In this document: positions 26,988-36,468 of the stretch, one piece after another
Layout of the letters: the number at the start of each line of letters is the position of its first letter
How positions within the stretch are numbered: position 1 is the first letter of the stretch
Assembly (NCBI GenBank): GCA_002726515.1
Contig: PBTE01000189.1
Coordinates: 1-53,469, forward strand
DNA from: Planctomycetaceae bacterium
GTDB lineage: Bacteria; Planctomycetota; Planctomycetia; Pirellulales; Pirellulaceae
Direction: 5' to 3'
Length of the DNA: 53,469 nucleotides
Notes under the pieces: generated by a model
What the model was told of the DNA's origin: nothing
What the model saw: the letters and a program-made list of their open reading frames with translations, nothing else
Database searches by the model: none
Made by a program: the position numbers and the translations under genes

Positions 26988-27506
26988 CTACTGACTCGAT
27001 ATTTCTTCTTCGAGCCCCTTGATCAAATCTCGTAATTGCGAAGCTTTCTCGTAATCCTCGTTATCCACAGCCTCCTTCATTTCACGGCGCAAGCGTATCA
27101 GTTCTGTCTGCTGTTCCGATCCCGCTGCACTGCGACGGGGCCGCTTGCCCAGGTGCTCTGTGGCACCATGTATGTTCATCACCAACGGCTCTAGTTCTTC
27201 TTCGAAACAAGTATAATCATGAGGGCACCCCAGTCTTCCCTGGTTGCGAAACTCGTAAAAAGTAATTCCGCAAACGGGGCACGCTTGTTGATCGAGTCTG
27301 GCTAAATCTTCTGCAGTCTGTCCCAGTTGCAACTGCTGTGCAAGCGCCCCTGCTAACGTCTGTGACGCTGGCGACTCCGATTGAGGGTCGGCGGGCGTTA
27401 AATAAATGCGGGCGTGCTCCTCACACAAGTGCAACTCGTCAACTTCCGCGCCAGTCAATTCAGTGATGTGGAAGGTGGCCGGCTTTTCGCAGTGCTGACA
27501 CTTCAT
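26988..27506 (-). CDS. mcsA: McsA-like zinc-finger activator, UvrB/UvrC motif protein
   Basis: Activator and adaptor of the arginine kinase. The 172 aa have paired Cys motifs KCQHCEKPA and LCEEH near the N-terminus, a second set ACPVCGITF and LGCPHDYTCF in the middle (treble zinc site), and a UVR domain at the C-terminus (IRLRREMKEAVDNEDYEKASQLRDLIKGLEEE). Order and motifs match McsA/ClpC-associated proteins. It precedes mcsB, so the pair is probably one transcript. Confidence 0.94.
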   Translation of the reverse strand: MKCQHCEKPATFHITELTGAEVDELHLCEEHARIYLTPADPQSESPASQTLAGALAQQLQLGQTAEDLARLDQQACPVCGITFYEFRNQGRLGCPHDYTCFEEELEPLVMNIHGATEHLGKRPRRSAAGSEQQTELIRLRREMKEAVDNEDYEKASQLRDLIKGLEEEISSQ

Positions 27507-27752
27507 GCTACTGTTCCCGAACAGGCGGAATTTACGACGGTCGCTGACAATGGCAACGAAGAAGAAAACGTCGAAATCGGTGCAAATCGTTCTATAACAA
27601 TAGGTAACGCTGTTCTATGAATTCTAACAGCAGCTCGAAACGTGTCAAGATTGGTCGCACCAAATGGCGACGTTGTGACCCACCGACGTGCTTGGTAAGC
27701 TGACACCGCTCGAAAGGTTTTTCGCAATCCTTCCTGCTGATCTCGGTAAAAA

Positions 27753-29276
27753 ATGAACCATCTTCCGGATTTCAACACTTTTCAGGATCTTGCCCGTGAC
27801 CACCAGTTGGTGCCGGTGTACCGAACCCTCGTAAGTGATTCACTGACGCCGGTGTCTGCGTTTCAGAAACTGGACACCGGTGGAACATCCTGCCTGTTTG
27901 AAAGCGTGATTGGTGGCGAGAAAGTCGGACGCTACAGCTTCCTGGGCACCCGTCCGTTTATGGAAATTAGCGCCGCGGGCCAGAATGTCAAGATTTCGAC
28001 AGCGGATGGCACCAGGCAATGGACGGCAGCCGACCCGCTGAACGAGTTGCGGAAACAGCTGGCTGGTGTCCGGGCCGCTCGCATCGATGGTTTACCCCCC
28101 TTCACCGGCGGCGCCGTCGGTTATGCCGGCTACGACGTGGTCCGCTACCTGGAGCATCTGCCACACCCGCCCGACAATGATCGAGGGCTGCCCGATTTGA
28201 GTTTTGCATTCTACGACCGCATGATTGTTTTCGACAACATCACTAAGACAATGACCGTGATTGTCCTGGCCCGCATTCCCCAGCAAAAAAACGCTTTGCG
28301 TGAGACCTACGACGACACCTGTCGGACGGTCGACGAAATTGTCGAACAATTGTCCAGTGAACTGCCCGCGCTGCGACCTGCCGACATCCGGGTCGGGGGG
28401 GATGTTACCATTGCTTACCAGTCCAACTTTCAGCAGGACGAATTTGAAAAGGCTGTCGAACACTGCGTCGAATACATTGCCGCGGGCGATGTTTTTCAAG
28501 TCGTCATCAGCCAACGCCTGGAAGTTTCCATCGAAGCTCCGCCGTTTGAGATTTATCGCACGCTGCGCGTGGTCAATCCCAGTCCGTTCATGTTTTTTCT
28601 TCGTACTCCTGAAGTTACTTTGGTCGGCAGCTCGCCTGAGATTATGTGCCGGGTCCTCGACGGTGAAATTACCGTCCGCCCGCTGGCAGGAACCCGCCCT
28701 CGAGGTGCGTCGGTAGAGGAGGATCGACAACTCGCCGAAGATCTCCTGGCCGATCCCAAGGAACGTGCCGAACACGTGATGCTCGTTGACCTCGGGCGGA
28801 ATGATGTGGGCCGTGTTTCACAATACAACACCGTCGAACTTACCGATGTCATGACCATCGAACGCTACAGCCACGTCATGCACATCACTTCCAACGTTAC
28901 CGGCCAACTGACAAACGAACACGACGCATTCGACGCCCTGCAAGCCTCCCTGCCCGCCGGCACAGTTTCCGGCGCCCCCAAGGTCCGTGCCATGGAAATC
29001 ATCGATGAACTGGAGCCTCATCGACGCGGCCCCTACGCCGGGGCGGTTGGATACTTCGACTACAGCGGAAACATGGATACTTGCATCGCTTTGCGGACCA
29101 TCGTCATTCAGGATGGAAAAGCTTACGTGCAAGCAGGCGCCGGTATCGTTGCCGACAGCGTCCCGCACAATGAATACTGTGAAACACTGAATAAGGCACG
29201 CGGCCTCCTGAAAGCAATTGAACTTACCGAGCAGCGCACCCGAGAGTCCCGGGCGGGAGATACAAGCAGTCAATAA
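27753..29276 (+). CDS. trpE: Anthranilate synthase component I
   Basis: Chorismate-utilising enzyme making anthranilate for tryptophan synthesis, with ammonia from a TrpG partner. The 507 aa start [10 protein letters not shown] and show an N-terminal CLFESVIGG (allosteric Trp site, LFES variant of LLES), then the catalytic domain [97 protein letters not shown] and [12 protein letters not shown]. All catalytic motifs are intact. No trpG or other trp gene is adjacent. The 246-bp gap after the mcsA start is divergent upstream sequence, and I see no leader peptide. Confidence 0.95.
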   Translation: MNHLPDFNTFQDLARDHQLVPVYRTLVSDSLTPVSAFQKLDTGGTSCLFESVIGGEKVGRYSFLGTRPFMEISAAGQNVKISTADGTRQWTAADPLNELRKQLAGVRAARIDGLPPFTGGAVGYAGYDVVRYLEHLPHPPDNDRGLPDLSFAFYDRMIVFDNITKTMTVIVLARIPQQKNALRETYDDTCRTVDEIVEQLSSELPALRPADIRVGGDVTIAYQSNFQQDEFEKAVEHCVEYIAAGDVFQVVISQRLEVSIEAPPFEIYRTLRVVNPSPFMFFLRTPEVTLVGSSPEIMCRVLDGEITVRPLAGTRPRGASVEEDRQLAEDLLADPKERAEHVMLVDLGRNDVGRVSQYNTVELTDVMTIERYSHVMHITSNVTGQLTNEHDAFDALQASLPAGTVSGAPKVRAMEIIDELEPHRRGPYAGAVGYFDYSGNMDTCIALRTIVIQDGKAYVQAGAGIVADSVPHNEYCETLNKARGLLKAIELTEQRTRESRAGDTSSQ

Positions 29277-29321
29277 GCAGTGGCAGAGTGGGAGTGAAGA
29301 ACAGGCCTGCCCCGGCTGGTC

Positions 29322-30578
29322 TTATTCCATCCCAAATTCCAAAACTTCGGATAGTTCGCTGATTTCATCGACCTGTTGGTGCAGGTCTTCTTCGAACGCG
29401 TCGAGTACCTGCAACATCGCCCCGACAATCTCCGGGCAACGATCAGCTACATTATTAACCTCGATGTAATCTTCAGGCTTGACAAACAGTTCGGGTTGGC
29501 AAGCACTCAACCCGTCGTGCAGGCCAGCCTGACCTGTTCCGGGAACTCGTAAAAACCAGGCCGGCGTGCGCAACGCTCGTTCCGCCCCAAGGACGGATGC
29601 GGCTCGATTTCGCCGGGTTCGATCGATCTCGACCAAATCAGACAACAAACTTTGTCCATGTGTTACCGGAACAACCGACGGCAGGCCAAACCAGTCGACG
29701 ATCGTACTGAAAAGATCCACCGGTTGGATCAAAGCCTGAAACCGACAAAGAGCTCCCTTGCGATCCGGCGACCTGATCATCAGAGGTACCTGCAACAACT
29801 CGGCATACAAGGCCTGACCTGAAGGTCCGACACGGCGATGTTCACCGAGTGGAAATCCCCGGGGAGACGTGACGATCGTCAGCAACCGCTCGAAATTCTT
29901 CTCTTCGATGGCTGTCAAGAGTGCACCGAACCACTGGTCCAGCAATCCAATCTGAGCGGCGTAAGCGTAGGACATTCCCAACAACTCATCCGGGTCGTGA
30001 TTTACAGGCAGAACGCAGTCTGGCACCTCTGTAGTTTCCGGCGGTAGAGGGTCGTCTTCCGCCGCTAACGCAGTCCGCATTTCATAGGGAGCGTCCCAGT
30101 TAGCTGCCATCCCACGACTGTGAATCCAGAGAAAAAACGGTGGCTTTAATTCATCCAGGATGGAAACCATCGCGGCCACAAACTGTCCAATTTCAGTCTC
30201 GTCAACACTCTCGCAACACCCTGAATTTTCGGACAACTGCAAGCTGTGGCAATGATCGAAATGTCCGGCCAACGGATGACTGGAAATTTGAGTTTCGTCC
30301 GTGACCAACACGGTTTGTACCGACTTGTCCGACAACGGATGGAAAAAACTGTGTTCAGCAGCAACATCCGCTTGTGCCGCGTGACAGCCCTGCCAGTAAG
30401 ACCGGTAGACCTCGGTCAAGGATGGTGAATCGATGATGGCGTGTTCGCAGATGAAAGCTTGGCTTGCGAAGTGATTCAGGCACGGCGTTTCGAGCCACGA
30501 GTTGCCATAGGGACCCAGCCACCGCGCACCCCAACGGTCTACGGAAAAAACAATCGCACTTTGGCAAGATTCCGACAT
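29322..30578 (-). CDS. Sulfatase-fold protein lacking the catalytic and metal residues
   Basis: A 418-aa protein with the outline of an alkaline-phosphatase-superfamily sulfatase: VFSVDRWGARWLGPYGN, an IIDSPSLTEVYRSYWQG segment, IVTSPRGFPLGEHRRVGPSGQALYAELLQVPLMIRSPD, and VDLFSTIVDWFGLP. Where active sulfatases have C/S-x-P-x-R for formylglycine, this has D-S-P-S-L; where they have the double Asp at the start and S-D-H-G later, it has V-D-R-W and S-P-R-G. Nucleophile and most metal ligands are thus missing. It has no signal peptide, so it would be cytoplasmic. Probably a binding or regulatory pseudo-enzyme; substrate unknown. It is not an obvious pseudogene: the frame is intact and the fold-determining parts are preserved. 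Confidence 0.8.
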   Translation of the reverse strand: MSESCQSAIVFSVDRWGARWLGPYGNSWLETPCLNHFASQAFICEHAIIDSPSLTEVYRSYWQGCHAAQADVAAEHSFFHPLSDKSVQTVLVTDETQISSHPLAGHFDHCHSLQLSENSGCCESVDETEIGQFVAAMVSILDELKPPFFLWIHSRGMAANWDAPYEMRTALAAEDDPLPPETTEVPDCVLPVNHDPDELLGMSYAYAAQIGLLDQWFGALLTAIEEKNFERLLTIVTSPRGFPLGEHRRVGPSGQALYAELLQVPLMIRSPDRKGALCRFQALIQPVDLFSTIVDWFGLPSVVPVTHGQSLLSDLVEIDRTRRNRAASVLGAERALRTPAWFLRVPGTGQAGLHDGLSACQPELFVKPEDYIEVNNVADRCPEIVGAMLQVLDAFEEDLHQQVDEISELSEVLEFGME

Positions 30579-31349
30579 CCGTCACCAATACCCGGCCCCG
30601 AGTTGTCGCAGTTTGAACTTGGACGCCAAGTGTAGATCGGCAAGTCGTCAATGGCTAGTGGATTGCGAACCGAATTTTCTGAACAGTAATCCCGGACTTG
30701 TAACTTGTAACAAACGCCCGCTGGCTCCGACCTGCTGCCATGTCGATGGCGACCAAACTGCCACGCGGAGTCCGCCCGGACAGTCCGAGCCATTCTGCTG
30801 GAATCCTCGCAAAGGGTAGGCGAAGATCCGACCGTGAAACTGACGGGCCTCAGCTCCCCGGCCGGGCCAGTTCCCACCGGATTCTTACCGAAATTTTAAT
30901 TATTTTTTCGAGTGGTTTTCGTGCGGGCCAGGCATCTCAGGAAGCGTCCGCTGCCAACATGGAGCACAACGGAAGGCGACCTCACCACGCGGAATCAGTC
31001 ACGTCTACAGCACCCGTTAACAGACGGTTTGACCGGCTGGATGTTTACGGTGAGTGGCGAATCTGTATGGCGTGCCGCAACGGCCGGGCAGCAAGGGTCA
31101 TCGGAACCCTGCTCCAACTGATCCTGCCAGATATCTTCAGATTGCCCTAAACCGTTCCGTCGTTTACTTTAACACACGTCTACCTGGTCCAAACCACAGG
31201 TTTTGTCTTACCGGAAGACTCATTTTGGGGTGGTTTTTGGGTGACCCGTTGGCCGGCAGCGGCAACAAAACTTGGTAGCCCCGGTTTGCAGTAATGGTGT
31301 TGTAACAGGCTGCGCGATAGCATGAACGGGAAATGAACCAGGTTCAAAG
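30579..31349. other. Long intergenic region between the sulfatase-like gene and plsC-like gene
   Basis: About 770 bp with no convincing gene; short open frames show no domain or ribosome binding site. Possibly an eroded gene, but I cannot identify one. The promoter of the plsC-cdsA pair should lie at its right end. Confidence 0.45.
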
Positions 31350-31997
31350 ATGTTAATTCGACGGGAACTTGAGGACTACGTTCCGCCACCAATGCTTGTC
31401 ACGCAGCAGGTGCTGTCAACTGCTGCCCGCGTACTGACCGGCGCAACGGCTCGCTGGGTTGACTGTCAGCCTGATACCTGCCAACGAGTTTATTTCGCCA
31501 ATCACACCAGCCATCTGGACGCCCTGATCATCTGGTCGTCACTGACGCGGGAGATACGCGCACTGACCCGCCCCGTAGCAGCCAAAGATTACTGGGAAAA
31601 AGGCCCGGTCCGCAGATTCATTTCCAGTTCGTTCAATGCCCTCTTGATTGATCGCAAGGAAATCAAAGTCCATCAGAGCCCGGTCGACTTGATGATCCGC
31701 GCCATTGGAAACAGAGAATCTTTGATTGTATTTCCAGAGGGCAGCCGGAACACCAACTCCCAAATGGGTGATTTCAAGAGTGGACTGTTCTACCTGGCCA
31801 AAAAACGCCCCGACCTGGAACTGGTTCCAGTGTACATTGAAAATCTGAATCGGGTCTTACCTCGCGGTGAATTCCTGCCGGTGCCCTTGCTCAGCTGCGT
31901 CAAGTTCGGTTCACCGGTGTGGCTGGAACGTAGCGAGCCTAAGATGGATTTCTTGCGCCGAGCCCGTGAAGCAGTGCGCCGCTTGAAAGAGGTTTAA
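31350..31997 (+). CDS. plsC: 1-acyl-sn-glycerol-3-phosphate acyltransferase-like (PlsC family)
   Basis: Adds the second acyl chain to make phosphatidic acid. The 215 aa contain NHTSHLD (HX4D active site), FISSSFNALLIDR, and FPEGSRNTNSQMGDFKSG (substrate motif), then VPVYIEN. No long transmembrane helix; peripheral attachment to the inner membrane is likely. It is followed after 3 bp by cdsA, whose product uses phosphatidic acid, so the two form a phospholipid-synthesis operon. Confidence 0.9.
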   Translation: MLIRRELEDYVPPPMLVTQQVLSTAARVLTGATARWVDCQPDTCQRVYFANHTSHLDALIIWSSLTREIRALTRPVAAKDYWEKGPVRRFISSSFNALLIDRKEIKVHQSPVDLMIRAIGNRESLIVFPEGSRNTNSQMGDFKSGLFYLAKKRPDLELVPVYIENLNRVLPRGEFLPVPLLSCVKFGSPVWLERSEPKMDFLRRAREAVRRLKEV

Positions 31998-32000
31998 ACG

Positions 32001-33044
32001 TTGAACGCCTTTGAAAACCTCGCTTTCTTCGCTGAAAGCGAGACCGTGCCTATTCTTCAGCCCAATCTACCCACACTGGTTTTATTCGGTGTCGTGTTCG
32101 GGCTGTTGATCATCGCCTCGGTCGCCGGGCAGCTGATGAAGCGGCAATCGGAAAGCACGATCCATCCCGCTGTAGTACGTACCTTCAACTCACGAGTCCT
32201 CGCCTGGTGGCTGCTGTGTGCCAGTGTCGCTTTGGCTTTCCTATTCGGTCGCAGCGCCACCATCATCCTCTTCTTTTTCATTTCGTTCTGGGCTCTGCGA
32301 GAGTTTATCACGTTGACACCCACCCGCCTGGGTGATCACCGGGCACTGTTCTGGATTTTCTTTGTTTTAACACCTTTACAGTACCTGCTCGTGTGGTGGG
32401 GCCCCTCCCACTATGGCCTGTACAGCATTGCGATTCCCGTCTATGGGTTCCTGTTCATTCCTGCCCGCATCGCGCTCTCGGGTGATTACAAACGATTTCT
32501 GGAGCGCGCAGCCAAAATACAGGCCGGCCTGTTGATTTGTGTCTACACCCTGAGTTTCGTACCAGCGCTGCTTGACTTGAAGCTGGTGACCTACAAGACG
32601 GCTGACGGTTCTTCTGCACTGTGGAACGACGGGAGTCCTGCTGGACTGCTGCTTTACTTCATTCTCATCGCACAACTGGGGGATGTGATGCAGTACCTGT
32701 GGAGCCAGTTGCTGGGACGGCACGTCATCGCTCCCGAGATCAATGCCAGTCGCACATGGGAAGGACTTTGTGGTGGAGTTGCCAGTACGACATTGGTCGG
32801 AATATTACTCTGGTGGGCGACGCCGTTTACCTACTGGCAATCGGCGTGCATGGCTTTGGTCATCGCGGTGCTCGGCTTTGCAGGTAGCATGACCATGTCC
32901 GCCATTAAACGCGACCGGGGAGTGAAGGATTACGGTACCCTGGTCGAAGGTCATGCAGGCGTGCTCGATCGCATCGATTCGATCTGCTTTGCGGCGCCTG
33001 TCTTTTTCCACCTGACCAGGTATTGTTTTTCGTCGTCGGTTTGA
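32001..33044 (+). CDS. cdsA: Phosphatidate cytidylyltransferase
   Basis: Integral membrane enzyme converting phosphatidic acid and CTP to CDP-diacylglycerol. The 347 aa have about eight hydrophobic segments and the family signature in the C-terminal part: NASRTWEGLCGG, then IKRDRGVKDYGTLVEGHAGVLDRIDS. A TTG start at 32001 is used: it follows AAAGAGG with an 8-nt spacer and comes 3 bp after the plsC stop, which implies translational coupling. No other start fits. Confidence 0.95.
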   Translation: MNAFENLAFFAESETVPILQPNLPTLVLFGVVFGLLIIASVAGQLMKRQSESTIHPAVVRTFNSRVLAWWLLCASVALAFLFGRSATIILFFFISFWALREFITLTPTRLGDHRALFWIFFVLTPLQYLLVWWGPSHYGLYSIAIPVYGFLFIPARIALSGDYKRFLERAAKIQAGLLICVYTLSFVPALLDLKLVTYKTADGSSALWNDGSPAGLLLYFILIAQLGDVMQYLWSQLLGRHVIAPEINASRTWEGLCGGVASTTLVGILLWWATPFTYWQSACMALVIAVLGFAGSMTMSAIKRDRGVKDYGTLVEGHAGVLDRIDSICFAAPVFFHLTRYCFSSSV

Positions 33045-33150
33045 TTCTTTGATGGCCAATACGATGCGGTCCGGCCAGCAAGTGCGACCATGGCCCGAGC
33101 CGGGTCGTCGGACAGAGAAATACTGCAGGTGGCGGGAAACCCGTGTTCCC

Positions 33151-34374
33151 CTACCTCCAGACAGTGCCACGGGGAACAGGCGGCGCATCGTAGCGAACGG
33201 GAAGCCGGCCTGATTCGCTGAACAAGGCGCGGTCGGGATGCGACCACTCCAAAATCACCCGTCGTCGCTGCTGTCGAGCTGGCGGCTGGTTTCGTACCGT
33301 CGGAGCAGGCGCCCGGGGGGAACTGGCAGCGTAAATCGCATCTCGCGATTTGACGGCAGCTTGCCGATTCGTTTGTTTTTGAGTCTTGGCATTTTGTCGC
33401 ACGTACCAGCTCAACTCACTCGATTCCTGAACTTGTGGCGAAGCGTTACCGGCTAGCCGGTCGTCGGTGACCCGTCTCTTCCGTCGAAGCCCCAAACGTT
33501 CGCTGAGTTTTACCGATTTCGAATTCTGGGCCCGGTAAACGGGTGTCTCACCGGTTTGCGCAGACGGCGGTGCAGTGGAGGCAACTCTCAGACCCTCCGG
33601 CCTCGGCCCTGCCGGTTGCATCGGACTGCCACGCCCCACCCAGTCCAACCAGGTCTGCTGCAGTTCCCCCAGGCCACTGAAGCCGTAAAATTTCTTCGTC
33701 GCTGTTGCCCAACGGTTGTTCGACATTCCTTCGCCCAAGTACTGCACGAACTTCTGTTTACCGCCCAGGCCGATCAGGAACCGGGCGACCGAATATCCCT
33801 GGGCATAAAGAGGCAAAATGTCTCGAGGATAGTCCTTCATGGCAAACATGTTATTGAAAGCAATCCCGCGACTGCGAGGGACTCCTCGCTGATTCTGCCA
33901 AGTCAGAAATCGAACCAGCAAATTTTGCTGTTTCTGTTTTTCACTTGCATGTTCAACGGTAGTACACGCACCTTCATCCGCCCAACGCGGCAGTGGACGA
34001 CCAAAATGAGTGGCGAAGATCGTGTGTGTCACTTCGTGAGGCAGGACGCTGTCCAGGATTCGCTGTCGCGATCCCTGGATGTTCATTTGCCATCCAAACG
34101 GCCTTCCGTGGTCAAACATGAAACTCGTGGCACCACCAGCTCCCAACCGGGGCGCCACTTTCGCGTTGATGGGACAGGGCTGTGACCAGCGTGGCAGTTC
34201 TTTCCCCAACCACTCAAAAGAAAGCTCCTTGCGAAATCGCTCGGCCTCGTCGCCAATCTCTTTCGCTAACTGGGGTGATGGCGCATTGACCACAAAGTTC
34301 CCGGTTCGATAGGCCGCTCCCATCGAAGAAATGATCGCTACGAGCAACGTAGCGCGAATGAATCGAGCATCCAT
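33151..34374 (-). CDS. Secreted HExxH metallopeptidase-like protein with basic tail
   Basis: A 407-aa protein with an N-terminal signal sequence (MDARFIRATLLVAIISSMGA). The catalytic-like HEVTH is near residue 115, and WADEGACTTVEH some 18 residues later supplies a Glu, the gluzincin pattern HExxH...E of peptidase MA-type families. Residues about 250-407 form a separate low-complexity basic region (RLGLRRKRRVTDD, QQRRRVILEWSHP) likely to be disordered and possibly binding nucleic acid or cell-envelope polyanions. Substrate unknown. I recall related planctomycete proteins of similar layout. It is convergent with cdsA. Confidence 0.75.
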   Translation of the reverse strand: MDARFIRATLLVAIISSMGAAYRTGNFVVNAPSPQLAKEIGDEAERFRKELSFEWLGKELPRWSQPCPINAKVAPRLGAGGATSFMFDHGRPFGWQMNIQGSRQRILDSVLPHEVTHTIFATHFGRPLPRWADEGACTTVEHASEKQKQQNLLVRFLTWQNQRGVPRSRGIAFNNMFAMKDYPRDILPLYAQGYSVARFLIGLGGKQKFVQYLGEGMSNNRWATATKKFYGFSGLGELQQTWLDWVGRGSPMQPAGPRPEGLRVASTAPPSAQTGETPVYRAQNSKSVKLSERLGLRRKRRVTDDRLAGNASPQVQESSELSWYVRQNAKTQKQTNRQAAVKSRDAIYAASSPRAPAPTVRNQPPARQQRRRVILEWSHPDRALFSESGRLPVRYDAPPVPRGTVWR

Positions 34375-34727
34375 GCTCTACTCGCTTTCGTTACTGAGTT
34401 GGGACAGTTACCGCTTCCGTGCGATAATCGGCTGGACGAGCGATCATCCAAGTTCAATCATCGACATCCAGTACGTTTGCAAACTTCGAGCCAATCGCTC
34501 TCTAACCCTGTCATCTGATCCTTCCCGAGCCACGCGATCGACTGATTCCCCGATCTCCTTAACATCGGCAAATGAACAACTTGTGAATCTACCGGGCCGA
34601 CCAATAACGATTGGGAAATTTCCCGGGAGCACCTGTGGCCCGGCTGTCTCGGGATGTAAAGTTTTCAAAGCGTAGTCGAAGCGACGCACCAGTAGCTAGA
34701 TCGTTTTCAGGTGCTAGCGTTTTTCGG
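34375..34727. other. Intergenic region peptidase-like gene to mutT
   Basis: About 350 bp. A minus-strand frame at 34444-34689 (81 codons, GTG start) is open but has no motif or ribosome binding site. No supported gene. Confidence 0.4.
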
Positions 34728-35126
34728 TCAGTTTTCTTCGCGACCAGCCCATTCCAGGACCGCCTGATTCGCCGCCGGAAATTCGTAACTCGCGAGATTT
34801 TTGCGAGCCACCCATTGAAACGGACTTTGGGGCACCCGGTCCTTGCCCAATGGCTCGCAGAGGAAGAAATGGAGTTTCAAGTCGCCGTGGTCGTAACTGA
34901 CTTCCTCTACCAGCAGTTCCCGCAGTACCCTGATTCGCAAACCGGTTTCTTCGGCGCATTCCCGAATCGCCGCATCTTCCAGGGACTCCGGCTCTTCCAG
35001 CTTGCCACCGGGAAACTCCCACAAACCGGCCAGGTTAGCCCCTGCCGGCCGCCGGCCTATCAGAAAATGATCATTCCGCCGGACCACGGCGACGGCAATC
35101 AAGTTTGGCTGGGCCCCGGAATGCAT
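34728..35126 (-). CDS. mutT: Nudix hydrolase, MutT/8-oxo-dGTP diphosphatase type
   Basis: Sanitises oxidised nucleotides, probably 8-oxo-dGTP. The 132 aa contain the Nudix box GGKLEEPESLEDAAIRECAEETGL (GX5EX7REUXEEXGU complete) and the substrate-side WEFPGG and FQWVARKNLASYEFP, the latter like the MutT C-terminus. A CTP pyrophosphohydrolase is an alternative within the same group. No signal or membrane segment. It lies 168 bp downstream of fabI on the same strand, probably not one operon. Confidence 0.93.
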   Translation of the reverse strand: MHSGAQPNLIAVAVVRRNDHFLIGRRPAGANLAGLWEFPGGKLEEPESLEDAAIRECAEETGLRIRVLRELLVEEVSYDHGDLKLHFFLCEPLGKDRVPQSPFQWVARKNLASYEFPAANQAVLEWAGREEN

Positions 35127-35293
35127 TCACCGCTTCGCTGGGATGGTAAGATTGATTGACAATGTGGCCGGGAAAACAGACTCGCTGCCACAAACTGCAC
35201 GGGCCAGAACGGTGACCAGTCGTCCATCTTCTGCTGTCTTTCGTCTTCCGCTTTGCTGGTCTTTCTCTTCTGTATGGCTCCAACGGTGCGAGA

Positions 35294-36118
35294 TCACTGC
35301 TGACTTTGAAACTGATCCAACCAACGTCCCGGTGATCCCATCACGTTATAACCTGCATCCACATGCAGTATCTCGCCAGTAATTCCATCAGACATATCGG
35401 ACAATAAAAAGGTTCCTGACCGGCCAACTTCTTCGTGAGTCACATTACGTGACAGCGGCGCCATCCCCTCGTAAAGTTTGAGCATTTCGCCCACACCTGC
35501 CGCGCTTCCTGCCAGAGTCTTGAGTGGCCCCGCGCTGATGGCGTTGACACGCGTGCCTTTTGGTCCCAGATCGTACGCCAGATACTTGACGATCGAATCC
35601 AACGCTGCCTTACAGATACCCATTACGTTGTATCCCGGCACCGCTCGCTCGCCACCAAAGTAAGTCATCGTCAGAATCGAGGACCGGTCACTCAAGATAT
35701 TCTTTGCAGCTTGTGCCACGGCAATAAAACTGTAAGCACTGATTTCCATCGCCATCTTGAATCCCTCTCGGCTGGTGTCGATGGTGTCTCGTAGCAGGTC
35801 TTCCCGGTCAGCAAAGGCGATGGAGTGCAGCAGAAAATCAATTTGGCCGAATTCTTCCGCTGCGCGGCTCATCACTTCGCCAATCTGCTGATCGCTGCGT
35901 ACGTCGAGCGGAACCAGAAATTTAGCACTCTCATAATTGTCAGTGCACTTGGCAACACGACGCCGATTTTTTCTCTTCTCGTCATCAGGTCGATCCGGCA
36001 GATGGGAAAATCCGATCTCTGCTCCCTGCTCCAGCGCCTCTTTTGCAATGGCCCAGGCAATCGACCGCTCGTTGGCCACGCCAAGCACAAGTCCCTTTTT
36101 TCCTTCGAATAAGCGCAT
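35294..36118 (-). CDS. fabI: Enoyl-[acyl-carrier-protein] reductase (NADH)
   Basis: Final reduction of fatty-acid elongation. The 274-aa short-chain dehydrogenase has the nucleotide motif GVANERSIAWAIA, SIAFADREDL, and the active-site Tyr pair and Lys in TYFGGERAVPGYNVMGICKAAL, as in E. coli FabI. ISAGPLKTLAGSA and GEILHVDAGYNVMG complete the fold. The ATG at 36118 follows AGGAG with an 8-nt spacer. Full length. The 350 bp between it and the divergent sigma-54 activator hold both promoters. Confidence 0.97.
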   Translation of the reverse strand: MRLFEGKKGLVLGVANERSIAWAIAKEALEQGAEIGFSHLPDRPDDEKRKNRRRVAKCTDNYESAKFLVPLDVRSDQQIGEVMSRAAEEFGQIDFLLHSIAFADREDLLRDTIDTSREGFKMAMEISAYSFIAVAQAAKNILSDRSSILTMTYFGGERAVPGYNVMGICKAALDSIVKYLAYDLGPKGTRVNAISAGPLKTLAGSAAGVGEMLKLYEGMAPLSRNVTHEEVGRSGTFLLSDMSDGITGEILHVDAGYNVMGSPGRWLDQFQSQQ

Positions 36119-36468
36119 CCTATTTGCTCCTGAAACAGTGACTCCGCGATTGAATTTCGCTGCGGCTTGGATGCCGTGGCCGGTAGGAGTTGGCCGGTCC
36201 CTGAAACCCCGTCTGCTGAATTTTGCAGGTCCGACTCCACGACCCGGGTCCGCAACCTTTCAATTACCCACCCCTCTATCTCTTCTGATTCCTCTCCAGG
36301 TTAGCCCTTTCAACATTTCACTGCTACAGCAGAAAACGAGGAGGTTATCAACCATATTGGACCCATTTGCGCATCATTGCAACGGTATCGCTTGATCAAA
36401 CCGACAACAACAAGTTAAAATATGTGGTACATCTGACAACACCTTTTTGTCACAGACATTTTCTCACC
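36119..36468. other. Divergent intergenic region fabI - sigma-54 activator
   Basis: About 350 bp with a pyrimidine-rich stretch at about 36248-36325. No gene supported; an ATG at 36367 would add 34 poorly conserved residues to the activator and has no good ribosome binding site. Confidence 0.4.

Noticed and set aside
30740-31150. Plus-strand frame in the 770-bp gap before plsC
   Set aside because: Arg/His/Pro-rich frame without domain, start signal or conservation clue; reported as intergenic.
34444-34689. Minus-strand 81-codon frame between the peptidase-like gene and mutT
   Set aside because: GTG start without ribosome binding site, no recognisable motif, and composition of a random frame.
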